Notes: generated from the letters alone by a model not told the origin. Numbered from the stretch's first letter, positions 15,121 to 24,546 are shown. The stretch: 64,000 bases of DNA from Flavobacterium sp. AED (GCF_000812945.1 NZ_JSYM01000001.1:1612001-1676000); one strand, 5' to 3'. Program-made: numbers and translations.

Positions 15121-16446
15121 ATGGATATTAAAAGAGTAGCAATAGACGCTGTAACTGAGACAATTGTAATGACAGTTGTTCACATGGATTACAAAGGACA
15201 AGTAGCAAAAAGAATAAACGAAAAAATGCCTTTGGCAACTGTTAAAGGATTTAGAAAAGGGGCTGTGCCTAAAGATCTTGTTGAAAAACAATACGGTAAA
15301 GCAATCAAACAAGAAGAAGTTCAGAAAGTTGTGGACTTAGCTTTAGAGCGTTTCGTACAATCAGAAAGATTAAACCTTCTTGGAACACCACTTGCTAAAG
15401 TAAACGAAGATTTTTCTTGGGATACTGAAGAATTGGTTTTTGAATATGAAATTGGTTTAGTGCCAAACTTCGAATTAGACTTAGAAGCTAAAAACGACAT
15501 CGTTAAATATGTAGTTTCTGCTGATGATAAATTGATCGAAGGTCAAGTAGAACGCATCCAAAAACAATTTGGAAAAGCTATTCCTCAAGAAGTTGTTGAA
15601 GCAGGTTCTGATATTACAGGAACTTTCACAAACGAAGAAAAAGGAATTAATAACGCTACCACTATTGCTGCTGATCTTTTCAAAGACAAAGCGACTTGGG
15701 ATTTATTCATCGGTAAAAAAGTAGGTGATGTAGTGACTGTAAGCACTAAAGGTTTATTTGAAGACGATCATCAATTGATGGATGTTATGAAAGTAAATCA
15801 TGATGACGTTCACGGATTAGAAGTTGATGTTGATTTCACAATCGAAGCAATCAATACAGCTGAATTGGCTGAATTGAACCAAGAATTGTTTGACAAACTT
15901 TTTGGAGCAGGAACTGTTGCTTCACTTGAAGAATTGAAAGCAAAAATCAAAGAAGATGCTGAAAATCAATTTGCACAACAAGCTGACCAAAAATTATTGG
16001 CTGATGTTCAGGATTTCTTGATCGAAAACACAAAATTCGACTTGCCATCTGAATTCTTGAAAAAATGGTTGCAAACTGTTGGAGAGAAAAAATTGTCTCC
16101 TGAAGAAGCTGAAGTAGAATATGCACGTTCTGAAAGAGGATTGCGTTTTCAGTTGATCGAAGGTAGAGCAATGGCTTCAAGCGATATCAAAATTACTTTT
16201 GAAGACTTGAAATCATTTACTACAAGATCAATCAAACAACAAATGGCTCAATTCGGGCAAACAAATCCTACTGACGAAGAAGTTCAAGGAATTGTTGCAA
16301 GAGTTTTGTCAAACCAAGACGAAGTAAAAAGACTTTCTGACCAAGTTGTTGCTGAGAAATTATTGGAATTGTTCAAAGAGAAAGCAAATCCTACTACTAA
16401 AGAAGTAACGTACGAAGAATTTATTGCCGCTTCATACGGAGAATAA
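15121..16446 (+). CDS. tig: Trigger factor, ribosome-bound chaperone
   Basis: 441 residues. The N-terminal domain carries the ribosome-docking motif GFRKG (43-47) in VKGFRKGAVPK. A PPIase-like middle region (about 150-240) is divergent, as is usual in Bacteroidetes. A long helical, Glu/Lys-rich C-terminal chaperone domain follows. It binds nascent chains at the ribosome exit. It stands directly before clpP and clpX, the classic tig-clpP-clpX order linking folding and degradation. It has its own promoter (15056-15086) and terminator (16470-16504), so it is not strictly one operon with clpP. Confidence 0.95.
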   Translation: MDIKRVAIDAVTETIVMTVVHMDYKGQVAKRINEKMPLATVKGFRKGAVPKDLVEKQYGKAIKQEEVQKVVDLALERFVQSERLNLLGTPLAKVNEDFSWDTEELVFEYEIGLVPNFELDLEAKNDIVKYVVSADDKLIEGQVERIQKQFGKAIPQEVVEAGSDITGTFTNEEKGINNATTIAADLFKDKATWDLFIGKKVGDVVTVSTKGLFEDDHQLMDVMKVNHDDVHGLEVDVDFTIEAINTAELAELNQELFDKLFGAGTVASLEELKAKIKEDAENQFAQQADQKLLADVQDFLIENTKFDLPSEFLKKWLQTVGEKKLSPEEAEVEYARSERGLRFQLIEGRAMASSDIKITFEDLKSFTTRSIKQQMAQFGQTNPTDEEVQGIVARVLSNQDEVKRLSDQVVAEKLLELFKEKANPTTKEVTYEEFIAASYGE

Positions 16447-16469
16447 TTTCTAAAAAAATAAGTATATTT

Positions 16470-16504
16470 GAGCGTCAAAAGAATAATTTTTTTGGCGCTC
16501 TTTT
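16470..16504 (+). terminator. Terminator of tig
   Basis: GAGCGTCAAAA (16470-16480) pairs with TTTTGGCGCTC (16490-16500) with one T-G wobble, followed by TTTT. Confidence 0.8.
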
Positions 16505-16518
16505 ATTTGAATTAATTT

Positions 16519-16662
16519 CAGGAGCCAATCCAGCTATTCGTTGCAAGTTTTTTCATTGCTGCCTTTTTTGTAAGGTAAAAAAAGAGCTTCCTTTGGTCGC
16601 TTTTTTTTACCAACAAAAAAATGCCAGCCATTTCAAAAAGCTTTTCACTGCTATCTGGGCTA
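16519..16662 (-). repeat. Structured intergenic repeat, copy E2
   Basis: Read on the minus strand it opens AGCCCAGATAGCAGTGAAAA and closes with CTTGCAACGAATAGCTGG then ATTGGCT. AGCC/GGCT and CCAG/CTGG can pair to close the element. The interior holds long T/A-run hairpins. It resembles E5 (55168-55308) along its length and shares the GATAG-AGTG and TTGCAACG-ATAGC blocks with E3. It fills most of the tig-clpP spacer. Confidence 0.6.
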
Positions 16663-16755
16663 AAAATAAGACATATTGACATCATTTGGAAATAGGTATG
16701 ACCTTTGCATTAAATCGAATCACAAGATATTACGTAAAACTTAGAACAAAAAAAT

Positions 16756-17430
16756 ATGAACTACGGTAAAGAATTTAAAAAATTTGCTACAAAGGACCAC
16801 GGCGTAAACTCCATGTATTACGATAAAATCGTAGGCGCAATGACTCCTAAAAACATGACTCCATATATCATCGAGGAGCGTCAGTTGAATATTTCACAAT
16901 TAGACGTTTTCTCAAGGCTGATGATGGACAGAATTATATTCTTGGGAACAGGAATTGATGACCAAATTGCAAATATCGTTCAGGCACAATTATTGTTCCT
17001 TGAAAGCGCTGATGCTTCAAAAGACATTCAAATTTATTTGAATTCTCCAGGAGGAAGCGTTTACGCAGGATTAGGAATTTATGACACGATGCAATACATC
17101 AAACCAGATGTAGCAACTATTTGTACAGGAATGGCAGCTTCTATGGGAGCGGTCCTTTTGTGTGCAGGTGCTGCAGGAAAACGTTCGGCATTGCCACATT
17201 CAAGAGTAATGATTCACCAACCATCAGGCGGAGCGCAAGGAGTTGCTACTGATATGGAAATCAACTTACGTGAAATGTTGAAACTGAAAGATGAGTTGTA
17301 CAAAATCATCTCTCACCACTCCGGACAAACTTTCGAAAAAGTGCATAACGACAGTGAACGTGATTATTGGATGATTGCCGAAGAAGCAAAAGCATACGGA
17401 ATGATTGATGAAGTTTTAATAAGAGGATAA
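16756..17430 (+). CDS. clpP: ATP-dependent Clp protease proteolytic subunit
   Basis: 224 residues. Catalytic triad Ser129 (GMAASMGA), His154 (MIHQPSGG) and Asp203, with the spacing (25 and 49) of E. coli ClpP. The N-terminus is about 30 residues longer than the mature enzyme, suggesting a removable propeptide. It forms the 14-mer chamber fed by ClpX, encoded next. TTG (16676) and GACCTTTG (16700-16707, one mismatch) upstream are a possible promoter. Confidence 0.96.
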   Translation: MNYGKEFKKFATKDHGVNSMYYDKIVGAMTPKNMTPYIIEERQLNISQLDVFSRLMMDRIIFLGTGIDDQIANIVQAQLLFLESADASKDIQIYLNSPGGSVYAGLGIYDTMQYIKPDVATICTGMAASMGAVLLCAGAAGKRSALPHSRVMIHQPSGGAQGVATDMEINLREMLKLKDELYKIISHHSGQTFEKVHNDSERDYWMIAEEAKAYGMIDEVLIRG

Positions 17431-17440
17431 ATTTAGTATT

Positions 17441-17495
17441 CAGTTCTCAGTTGGCAGTATTTAGTCTGCTTACTGAGAACTGAACACTGCTAACT
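17441..17495. repeat. Inverted repeat in the clpP-clpX spacer
   Basis: CAGTTCTCAGT (17441-17451) and ACTGAGAACTG (17472-17482) are perfect inverted copies. A second offset pair, AGTTGGCAGT (17450-17459) and ACTGCTAACT (17486-17495), differs at one base. The element ends 7 nt before the clpX ATG and could fold over its ribosome-binding region. Confidence 0.65.
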
Positions 17496-17502
17496 GAAAT
17501 AG

Positions 17503-18735
17503 ATGGCAAAAGTAGTATTAGAGTGTTCGTTTTGTGGAAGAAAGAAACCAGAAACCAATTTATTGATTGCTGGTATCAATGCACATATTTGTGATAAATG
17601 TATCGAACAAGCACACGGAATTGTTTTAGAAGAATTGAAATCCAGCGGAAGTTCAAAACTGGTTGGAGATTTGATTTTGAAGAAACCAAAAGAAATCAGA
17701 GCGTTCTTGGATCAATATGTAATTGGACAGGACCAAACTAAAAAAGTAATGTCTGTTGCGGTTTACAATCACTACAAACGTTTGATGCAACAGCAATTAG
17801 ACGATGAGGTTGAGATTGAAAAAAGTAACATCATCATGGTGGGACAAACAGGAACAGGAAAAACATTGGTGGCAAAAACCATTGCAAAAATGTTGGATGT
17901 GCCTTTAGCGATTGTTGATGCGACAGTTTTAACAGAAGCAGGTTATGTTGGGGAAGATGTCGAAAGTATTTTGACTCGTCTTTTACAAGCTGCTGATTAT
18001 GATGTTGCCAAAGCTGAACGTGGAATTGTATTCATTGACGAAATAGATAAAATTGCCCGTAAAAGTGACAATCCGTCTATTACGCGTGACGTTTCCGGGG
18101 AAGGTGTGCAACAAGCATTATTGAAATTATTGGAAGGAACCGTTGTGAATGTGCCACCAAAAGGAGGACGTAAACACCCAGACCAAAAATTTGTTGAGGT
18201 AAATACACAAAACATTTTGTTTATAGCCGGTGGTGCTTTTGATGGAATCGAAAGAATTATTTCGAAACGATTAAACCGTCAAGCTGTTGGGTATTCTACA
18301 TCTAAAAATGTAGATAATATTGACAAAGACAATTTGTTGCAATACATTATTCCAAAGGATATCAAAGATTTTGGATTGATTCCAGAGATTATTGGGCGTT
18401 TGCCAGTATTGACACACATGGATCCTTTGGACAGAGAAACCTTGCGCGCAATTTTGACACAGCCTAAAAATGCGTTAATCAAACAATACGAGAAATTGTT
18501 TTTGATGGATGATGTTGAATTCACCATTACAAATGAAGCATTGGATTTTATTGTTGATAAAGCTTTAGAATATAAATTAGGAGCTCGTGGATTGCGTTCT
18601 TTATGTGAAGCAATTTTAACGGATGCGATGTATGAATTACCAAGTTCTGATGATAAAACATTAGAAATTGACGTAGATTATGCAAAAGAAACGTTGAATA
18701 AAAACTTATTGAAACGATTGGAGATTGCTTCTTAA
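17503..18735 (+). CDS. clpX: ATP-dependent Clp protease ATP-binding subunit ClpX
   Basis: 410 residues. N-terminal zinc-binding domain with Cys8, Cys11, Cys30 and Cys33. AAA+ core with Walker A GQTGTGKT (114-121), Walker B FIDEIDKI and the [10 protein letters not shown] context, then a C-terminal small AAA domain ([11 protein letters not shown]). Unfolds substrates and threads them into ClpP from the preceding gene. Standard length. Followed by the terminator at 18781-18814. Confidence 0.97.
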   Translation: MAKVVLECSFCGRKKPETNLLIAGINAHICDKCIEQAHGIVLEELKSSGSSKLVGDLILKKPKEIRAFLDQYVIGQDQTKKVMSVAVYNHYKRLMQQQLDDEVEIEKSNIIMVGQTGTGKTLVAKTIAKMLDVPLAIVDATVLTEAGYVGEDVESILTRLLQAADYDVAKAERGIVFIDEIDKIARKSDNPSITRDVSGEGVQQALLKLLEGTVVNVPPKGGRKHPDQKFVEVNTQNILFIAGGAFDGIERIISKRLNRQAVGYSTSKNVDNIDKDNLLQYIIPKDIKDFGLIPEIIGRLPVLTHMDPLDRETLRAILTQPKNALIKQYEKLFLMDDVEFTITNEALDFIVDKALEYKLGARGLRSLCEAILTDAMYELPSSDDKTLEIDVDYAKETLNKNLLKRLEIAS

Positions 18736-18780
18736 TTTGAGTTCTGATAAAGATTAATTTTAATCTTTTCTAAAAATATA

Positions 18781-18814
18781 AAACCTGTTCATTCCATTGA
18801 ACAGGTTTTTTTTA
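18781..18814 (+). terminator. Terminator of clpX
   Basis: AAACCTGTTCA (18781-18791) and TGAACAGGTTT (18798-18808), perfect 11-bp stem, TTCCAT loop, T run. The same stem sequence recurs with wobble pairs at 20395. Confidence 0.9.
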
Positions 18815-18997
18815 TAGATTATTTTAAAAGCTATATTCTTGATTATAAAAGAGAACTGACTTTAAATAATTTGTAAATTTACAGTCGAAAATTTGGTTTC
18901 GAAAAGCAAAATACTGAAGTATTGCAACAATAATGTTGGCAGGAAATTTTGAATAACTTTAAAATATGCTAAAAATTGACACTCTAAAAATAATAGT

Positions 18998-19411
18998 ATG
19001 ACAAAGCAAATATGGCTTAATTTGCCAGTAAAAGAGGTAGCGAAATCAAAAGCATTTTTCGCTAAAATAGGTTTTTCTTTTAATGAACAATACGCTACTC
19101 CGCATTCAACATGCCTGTCAGTTGGTGCTACTAATTTTGCGGTTATGCTTTTTGCGGAATCGATGTTTGAAGGTTTTGTGCAAAATAAAATTACAGATAC
19201 GCAATCGAGTTCCGAAGTGTTAATTTCTATAGATGCAGAAAGTAGAGAAGAAGTGGATGAATTCGCAAAGAAAGTAGAAGAAGCCGGAGGAACAGTTTTC
19301 GCTAAACCTGCCGAAAATCAAGGTTGGATGTACGGTTGTGCTTTTGCGGATTTAGATGGACATCGCTGGAATATGTTATATATGGATTTTAGTAAAGTAC
19401 CAAAACAATAG
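18998..19411 (+). CDS. VOC family (glyoxalase-like) protein
   Basis: 137 residues forming two beta-alpha-beta-beta-beta modules of the vicinal-oxygen-chelate fold: an N-terminal IWLNLPVKEVAKSKAFFAKIGF module and a C-terminal half ending CAFADLDGHRWNMLYMD. The latter is typical of the YaeR/'lactoylglutathione lyase and related' group. First of three adjacent small genes with 28- and 22-nt gaps, so one transcript is likely. The substrate is unknown; a metal-dependent lyase or dioxygenase-like role, or resistance binding, is possible. Confidence 0.88.
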   Translation: MTKQIWLNLPVKEVAKSKAFFAKIGFSFNEQYATPHSTCLSVGATNFAVMLFAESMFEGFVQNKITDTQSSSEVLISIDAESREEVDEFAKKVEEAGGTVFAKPAENQGWMYGCAFADLDGHRWNMLYMDFSKVPKQ

Positions 19412-19439
19412 GTTTTAAGTTAATCTGAAAAAGAGCAAG

Positions 19440-19880
19440 ATGACAACACTAGAATTTAAAATCGAGATAAATGCTCCAAAAGAAAAAGTTTGGGACATTT
19501 TATGGAATGAAGAAACCTACAAACAATGGACATCTGTTTTTTGTGAAGGAACTTATGCAGTAAGCGATTGGAAAGAAGGGAGTAAAATTCATTTTTTATC
19601 TCCAAATGGGGACGGAATGAACAGCATTATTTACAAAAAAATGGATAATGAATATATCGCTTTTAAACATTTGAGTGGAATCAAAAACTTTAAGGAAATG
19701 CCTGTTGATGATGGAACTCAAGAATGGGCTGGTGCTATGGAAACCTATCGATTAACTGAAAACAATGGTCGGACTGTTCTAGAAACTAAAATGGATTCAG
19801 TCGAAAAATATATCGATTATTTCAGAACCACATTTCCAAAAGGCTTAGATTTGGTAAAGAAACTTTCAGAGAAAAAATAA
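19440..19880 (+). CDS. SRPBCC domain protein (AHSA1/START-like)
   Basis: 146 residues. FKIEINAPKEKVWDILWNEETYKQWTSVFCEG is the helix-grip start of the AHSA1/SRPBCC family. A beta sheet and the long C-terminal helix (YFRTTFPKGLDLVKKLSEK) complete the cavity fold. Proteins of this family bind hydrophobic ligands or act as small aromatase/cyclases; no ligand can be named. It sits between two VOC genes, a frequent neighbourhood in Flavobacteriaceae. Confidence 0.88.
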   Translation: MTTLEFKIEINAPKEKVWDILWNEETYKQWTSVFCEGTYAVSDWKEGSKIHFLSPNGDGMNSIIYKKMDNEYIAFKHLSGIKNFKEMPVDDGTQEWAGAMETYRLTENNGRTVLETKMDSVEKYIDYFRTTFPKGLDLVKKLSEKK

Positions 19881-19902
19881 ATAGTAATCTTAAAATAGTA
19901 TT

Positions 19903-20337
19903 ATGGCATCAATTAATCCGTATTTAATTTTTAATGGAAATTGCGAAGAAGCATTCCTATTCTATCAATCTGTATTTGGTGGTGAATTCCCTTATATTGG
20001 GAAGTTTAAAGATATGCCGCCAGCAGAAGGTAATCCTGTGCTTTCTGAAGCAGATGGAAATAAAATAATGCATGTTACTTTACCAATCGGTGATGGATTT
20101 GTATTAATGGGAAGCGACAGCAATTCAGCAAGTGGGGAAGTTGCTTTTGGACAAAACGTAGCACTTTCAATCAATGCTAAGAGCAAAGAAGAGGCTGGTA
20201 AATTGTTTAACGGACTTTCGGTAGGAGGAACGGTAACGATGCCAATGAATCAAACCTTTTGGGGCGCTTATTTTGGAATGTTTGTAGATAAATTTGGAAT
20301 CAATTGGATGGTAAATTTTGATGAAAACGAGAAATAA
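19903..20337 (+). CDS. VOC family protein, PhnB-like
   Basis: 144 residues. INPYLIFNGNCEEAFLFYQSVFGGEF is the hallmark start of PhnB-type glyoxalase-like proteins, and it ends in FGINWMVNFDE. It belongs to the same fold superfamily as the 18998 gene but a different branch. Last gene of the trio; terminator at 20395-20427. No phosphonate genes are nearby, so the PhnB name gives no function. Confidence 0.9.
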   Translation: MASINPYLIFNGNCEEAFLFYQSVFGGEFPYIGKFKDMPPAEGNPVLSEADGNKIMHVTLPIGDGFVLMGSDSNSASGEVAFGQNVALSINAKSKEEAGKLFNGLSVGGTVTMPMNQTFWGAYFGMFVDKFGINWMVNFDENEK

Positions 20338-20394
20338 TTAGCATTGAAAAGGTTGAACATTGCATAGTAAAGATTGCATTTTTCTCATAAATAC

Positions 20395-20427
20395 AAACCT
20401 GTTCATTCATTTGGGCAGGTTTTTTTA
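20395..20427 (+). terminator. Terminator of the VOC/SRPBCC trio
   Basis: AAACCTGTTCA (20395-20405) pairs with TGGGCAGGTTT through two T-G wobbles, then a T run. It is a near-copy of the clpX terminator. Confidence 0.8.
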
Positions 20428-20533
20428 TGAGTAATTTAAACTATTTGTTATTGTTTAAAAAAACAAACATTATTCTTTTTTATCACCATTAGAATGCCGA
20501 TTTTTGTCCATTGTAAATCAATATAAAAACAAA

Positions 20534-21772
20534 ATGATTATAGAAGATAAAGAGGTTATTTTATTAAAAGTTTCTGGTCAGGACAAACCTGGAGTTACAG
20601 CTGGTTTAACATCGATATTAGCAACTTATGATGCAACTATTTTAGATATTGGACAAGCAGATATTCATGACACCCTATCTTTAGGTATTTTATTTGAAAT
20701 AAAAGCGGGTTCTTCTTCTGGGCCTGTTTTAAAAGATTTATTGTTTAAAGCCTATGAATTGGGTATTAAAGTTAAGTTTATTCCAATTTCTATTGCTGAT
20801 TACGAAATTTGGGTGAAAGCACAACGCAAACAGCGTTACATCATAAATATTTTGGGAGAAACATTAACGGCTGTACAATTGGCGGCTGTGACCAGAATAA
20901 TGTCTGACCAAAATTTAAATATTGATTCTATCAAAAGATTAACCGGTAGAGTTTCTATTATTGAAAAAGAAGAATTTCCTCGTTCTTGCGTGCAATTATC
21001 CGTAACGGGTGATATTGTGGATAAAGCATCGATGACTGCCAGTTTTATGGAAATTTCCAGAACATTAGATGTGGATATCTCTTTCCAAGAAGACAATATG
21101 TATAGAAGAAACAGACGTTTGGTGTGTTTTGATATGGATTCTACCTTAATTCAAACGGAAGTAATTGATGAATTAGCTGAATTAGCGGGTGTAGGCGAGC
21201 AAGTAAGAGCCATTACTGAATCGGCTATGAATGGTGAAATTGATTTTAGCGAAAGCTTCAAAAAACGGATGGCTTTGTTAGAAGGCTTAAGTGAAGATGT
21301 GCTACAAACGGTTGCTGAAAATCTGCCCATAACACAAGGAGCTCATCGCTTGATGAAAGCCTTGAAATATTACGGTTATAAAACCGCTATTTTATCAGGA
21401 GGATTCACCTATTTTGGGAATTATTTACAAAAGGAATTAGGGATTGATTACGTTCACGCCAATGAATTGGAGATTAAAGACGGGAAATTGACGGGTAACT
21501 ATTTGGGTGAAATCGTTGATGGACAAAAGAAAGCCGAATATCTAAAAGCTATTGCGGAAAAAGAAGGCATAAATATCAATCAAACCATTGCTGTGGGTGA
21601 TGGTGCAAATGATTTGCCTATGTTGAATCTGGCAGGTTTAGGAATTGCTTTTCATGCCAAACCTACGGTAAAAGAAAATGCAGCTACTTCAATTTCTAGT
21701 CTGGGTCTTGATGGTGTTTTATACCTGTTAGGCTATCATGACAGGCATATTGATATGATGGATGAGGAGTAA
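20534..21772 (+). CDS. serB: Phosphoserine phosphatase with ACT domains
   Basis: 412 residues from the ATG at 20534 (an in-frame TTG at 20504 is less likely). The N-terminal ~190 residues hold tandem ACT-like modules (ILLKVSGQDKPGVTAGLTSIL and a second near 110-180). A HAD phosphatase follows with DMDST (Asp200, Asp202), SGGFTYF, and GDGANDL (Asp356, Asp360). Catalyses the last step of serine synthesis; the ACT part probably gives feedback control by serine. Terminator at 21795-21830. Confidence 0.94.
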   Translation: MIIEDKEVILLKVSGQDKPGVTAGLTSILATYDATILDIGQADIHDTLSLGILFEIKAGSSSGPVLKDLLFKAYELGIKVKFIPISIADYEIWVKAQRKQRYIINILGETLTAVQLAAVTRIMSDQNLNIDSIKRLTGRVSIIEKEEFPRSCVQLSVTGDIVDKASMTASFMEISRTLDVDISFQEDNMYRRNRRLVCFDMDSTLIQTEVIDELAELAGVGEQVRAITESAMNGEIDFSESFKKRMALLEGLSEDVLQTVAENLPITQGAHRLMKALKYYGYKTAILSGGFTYFGNYLQKELGIDYVHANELEIKDGKLTGNYLGEIVDGQKKAEYLKAIAEKEGININQTIAVGDGANDLPMLNLAGLGIAFHAKPTVKENAATSISSLGLDGVLYLLGYHDRHIDMMDEE

Positions 21773-21794
21773 ATAGTGCAAATGATAATATATA

Positions 21795-21830
21795 AAAAAG
21801 GCTGTCTAAATAATTTTAGACAGCTTTTTT
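21795..21830 (+). terminator. Terminator of serB
   Basis: GCTGTCTAAA (21801-21810) and TTTAGACAGC (21815-21824) around a TAAT loop, extended by A/T runs on both sides; the T run overlaps the stop codon of the convergent 49-aa gene. Confidence 0.85.
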
Positions 21831-21979
21831 TATGCTTTAATAGTAACTGTTTTTTCAGATTTTACCAATGTTTGTTTTTCGGGAGATTTACAAATTCCTC
21901 TGGCTCCACAACGCATTCTGTGTGGTCCACAGGAACTCAGAAAAAGTATCGTTATCAAGATGTAGAAGGTATTTTTCAT
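21830..21979 (-). CDS. 49-aa lipoprotein downstream of GH3
   Basis: 49 residues from the ATG at 21979. Hydrophobic signal ending LFLSSC (lipobox Cys17), then GPHRMRCGARGICKSPEK, with two further Cys and a basic patch, and a short Lys/Thr tail. It starts 11 nt after the GH3 stop, so the two are probably co-transcribed. The clean lipobox and tight spacing support a real gene. Function unknown. Confidence 0.7.
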   Translation of the reverse strand: MKNTFYILITILFLSSCGPHRMRCGARGICKSPEKQTLVKSEKTVTIKA

Positions 21980-21990
21980 CTTCTCGTTTT

Positions 21991-23514
21991 TTATGCTGTT
22001 TGAAACTGCATGCTTTTCAATTGTTCCAGATAATCTCTTTGGTTTGATAATCTTGGAATTTTATGTTGACCGCCCAGTTTATTTTTTCCTTTTAGCCAGT
22101 CATAAAATAAATTTTTACGGGCTACATTAATTACTAACGGATTCAGCGTCATGTTATTGTAGCGTTTCGCTTCGTAATCAGAATTTAAGGATTGTATGGA
22201 TTCATCCAGCGCTTTCTGAAATTGGGATACATCAGTAGGATTATCTTTAAATTCAATCATCCATTCATGGGCACCTTTTTCTTTTCCATTCATAAATACA
22301 GGCGCAACGGTATATTCAACAACTTCCATTTGAGTTATTTTACAGGCGTTGGCAATAGCCTGATCTGTATTTTCGACCATTAATTCTTCTCCAAAAACAT
22401 TGATATGATGTTTGGTTCTACCCGTAACCCGAATTCGGTATGGATTCAATGAGGTGAAACGTACGGTGTCGCCTATCAAATAGCGCCATAAACCAGAATT
22501 GGTAGTAATCACTAATGCATAGTTTTTGAAAAGTTCCACATCAGCCAAACGAATTACTTTTTGGTCCGATGTGCCAAAAGTATCCATTGGAATAAATTCA
22601 TAGAAAATTCCGTAATCCAGCATTAATAATAAATCACTGGAATAATTTAAATCCTGAATGGCAAAAAATCCCTCAGAGGCATTGTATATTTCGTAATATT
22701 TAAAATCTTTTTTCGGTAGTATTTTTTTATACTGTTCTCGATACGGTTCAAAATTTACGCCGCCGTGAAAGTACACTTCGAGATTGGGCCAAATTTCGAA
22801 TAAATTTCCTTTTCCGGTTTCCTCCAGCATTTTATTCATTAGAACCAGCATCCACGAAGGAACTCCTGCAAAACTGGTCACATTTTCGTTTTTCGTTTCG
22901 TTTATAATGGCAGCAATTTTGGTTTCCCATTCACTCATTAGTGAAATCTTGCTGCTTGGCGTACTGCTAAACTCCGCCCAAATAGGCATATTTTCGATTA
23001 ATATCGCTGATAAATCTCCAAAAAAAGTATTGTTGTCTTCATAGATTTGGGAGCTTCCGCCAAGACGCAGACTTTTTCCAAGAAAGAGTTCTGATTCTTC
23101 GTTGTTATTGAGATACAAACACAGCAAATCTTTACTTCCTTTATAATGACAATCTTCGAGCGCTTCGTTGCTTACCGGAATAAATTTACTTTTGGCATTC
23201 GTTGTTCCGCTTGATTTTGCGAACCATTTTATGGGGGTTTCCCAAAAAACATTTTGTTCGCCTTTACGAGTTCTCTCAATCAGCGGTTGTAATTCTTCAT
23301 AAGTAGAAATAGGAATTCTATCCGCAAAAGTGGTATAGGAATTTATAGAAGCATAATCATATTCTTTGCCTAAAATAGTATTTTTTGATGACTGAATTAA
23401 ATTCATAAGCAATTCTTCCTGAACCTCGTTCGGGTATTTCAAGAAAAGTTCAATCTGATGGATGCGTTGTTTCAGAACCCAAGAGGCAAACGAATTGATT
23501 ATGGTTAGTGGCAT
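21991..23514 (-). CDS. GH3 auxin-responsive promoter family protein
   Basis: 507 residues, full length for bacterial GH3-like acyl-adenylating enzymes. ATP-binding loop SSGTTNAKSKFIPVS, the YNASEGFFAIQD block and the WRYLIGDTVRF block are visible. Plant GH3 enzymes join amino acids to hormones; the bacterial members' substrates are not established, and there is no auxin implication here. Cytoplasmic, with the 49-aa lipoprotein gene directly downstream. Confidence 0.9.
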   Translation of the reverse strand: MPLTIINSFASWVLKQRIHQIELFLKYPNEVQEELLMNLIQSSKNTILGKEYDYASINSYTTFADRIPISTYEELQPLIERTRKGEQNVFWETPIKWFAKSSGTTNAKSKFIPVSNEALEDCHYKGSKDLLCLYLNNNEESELFLGKSLRLGGSSQIYEDNNTFFGDLSAILIENMPIWAEFSSTPSSKISLMSEWETKIAAIINETKNENVTSFAGVPSWMLVLMNKMLEETGKGNLFEIWPNLEVYFHGGVNFEPYREQYKKILPKKDFKYYEIYNASEGFFAIQDLNYSSDLLLMLDYGIFYEFIPMDTFGTSDQKVIRLADVELFKNYALVITTNSGLWRYLIGDTVRFTSLNPYRIRVTGRTKHHINVFGEELMVENTDQAIANACKITQMEVVEYTVAPVFMNGKEKGAHEWMIEFKDNPTDVSQFQKALDESIQSLNSDYEAKRYNNMTLNPLVINVARKNLFYDWLKGKNKLGGQHKIPRLSNQRDYLEQLKSMQFQTA

Positions 23515-23535
23515 TTTATGGATTTACGATTTACA

Positions 23536-23674
23536 ATATTAGATTTACGATATTGAATTTGAATATCGATTGACAAATGTTAACTTTGCAATTGAACCAA
23601 AAATAGTATTTTTTTCTTAGATGAAGTCCTATTTAAAATCAAATATTCTAACATAGCGGTCTTAAATCTAATAT
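23536..23674. repeat. Short TAAATC-type repeats in the GH3-DUF2797 spacer
   Basis: ATATTAGATTT (23536-23546) and AAATCTAATAT (23664-23674) are perfect inverted 11-mers. Further GATTTACGAT-like and TTAAATCT-like copies flank them (23521-23530, 23682-23691). A low-complexity AT-rich intergenic repeat. Confidence 0.45.
23559..23588 (+). promoter_or_regulatory. Promoter of the DUF2797 gene
   Basis: TTG (23559-23561), exactly 19 nt, then TAACTTTG (23581-23588). The leader would be about 105 nt. Confidence 0.5.
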
Positions 23675-23699
23675 CGTTTATCTTAAATCTTAAATTCAA

Positions 23700-24494
23700 A
23701 TGACTTACGAAGGTGTACTTACAAAAATGCAGACTGAATTTGGAAATCCAATTCAATATTATTTGGTTTTTGAGAATAGTTTTTTGAATGTGAATCAGTT
23801 GCTGAATAAAAATCTTGAAATTAATTTTGTGGGATATCAATGTTTGAATTGTGGAAAGAAGAAAAAGATATTCCGTCAAGGATTTTGTTACGATTGTTTC
23901 TATTCTAGTGCTGCTGTTGGAGATTGGATAATGAAACCGGAGTTAAGTACAGCTCATCTTGGAATTCAGGATAGAGATTTAGCGTATGAAGAAAAAGTAC
24001 AATTGCAACCACATATTGTGTATTTGGCGTTGTCTAGCGAAGTAAAAGTGGGAGTAACCAGAAAAACACAAGTGCCAACCCGATGGATTGATCAAGGCGC
24101 TACCCAAGCGATTTCTATTGTTGAAGTTCCCAATCGGTATTTAGCGGGTATTACTGAGGTAGCTTTGAAAAATCATTATGCTGATAAAACCAATTGGCGC
24201 AAAATGTTGACCAATAATGTCGAACAAATCGATTTAATTGCTGAAAGATTAAAAGTGGAGAATCTAATTCCAACAGAAGTTCAGGAGTATTTCTATTCGC
24301 AAAAAAATGATTTGTACGAAATGCATTATCCCGTTTTACACTATCCAAATAAAGTAAATAGTTTGAGTTTAGATAAAACACCTCAGTTTCAAGGAAAACT
24401 CACAGGAATAAAAGGGCAATACCTTCTTTTTGACGATGGAACAGTTTTCAATATCCGTGGTTCCGAAGGATATGTAGTAACGATTAATGTATAA
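23700..24494 (+). CDS. DUF2797 domain protein
   Basis: 264 residues. A zinc-finger-like set Cys48, Cys51, Cys63, Cys66 (CLNCGKKKK...GFCYDC) precedes the family core: HIVYLALSSEVKVGVTR, then RWIDQGATQAI. The core resembles a GIY-YIG-like arrangement, which I infer only loosely. Cytoplasmic, no assigned function. Convergent with the AsmA-like gene and separated from it by a shared terminator (24497-24531). Confidence 0.85.
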   Translation: MTYEGVLTKMQTEFGNPIQYYLVFENSFLNVNQLLNKNLEINFVGYQCLNCGKKKKIFRQGFCYDCFYSSAAVGDWIMKPELSTAHLGIQDRDLAYEEKVQLQPHIVYLALSSEVKVGVTRKTQVPTRWIDQGATQAISIVEVPNRYLAGITEVALKNHYADKTNWRKMLTNNVEQIDLIAERLKVENLIPTEVQEYFYSQKNDLYEMHYPVLHYPNKVNSLSLDKTPQFQGKLTGIKGQYLLFDDGTVFNIRGSEGYVVTINV

Positions 24495-24496
24495 AA

Positions 24497-24531
24497 AAAA
24501 GCCTAAAAGTATTGAAACTTTTAGGCTTTTT
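24497..24531. terminator. Bidirectional terminator
   Basis: AAAAGCCTAAAAGT (24497-24510) and ACTTTTAGGCTTTT (24517-24530), perfect 14-bp stem with A/T runs on both sides, between convergent genes. Confidence 0.85.
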
Positions 24532-24546
24532 AATTTAGAAGGAAGC

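Noticed and set aside
21776..22003. A 75-codon + strand frame after serB
   Set aside because: It runs through the serB terminator and is antisense to the 49-aa lipoprotein gene, which has a clean lipobox.
23520..23700. A CRISPR-like array of TTTACGAT repeats
   Set aside because: The units are short, irregular and partly inverted, without regular spacers; no cas genes are present.
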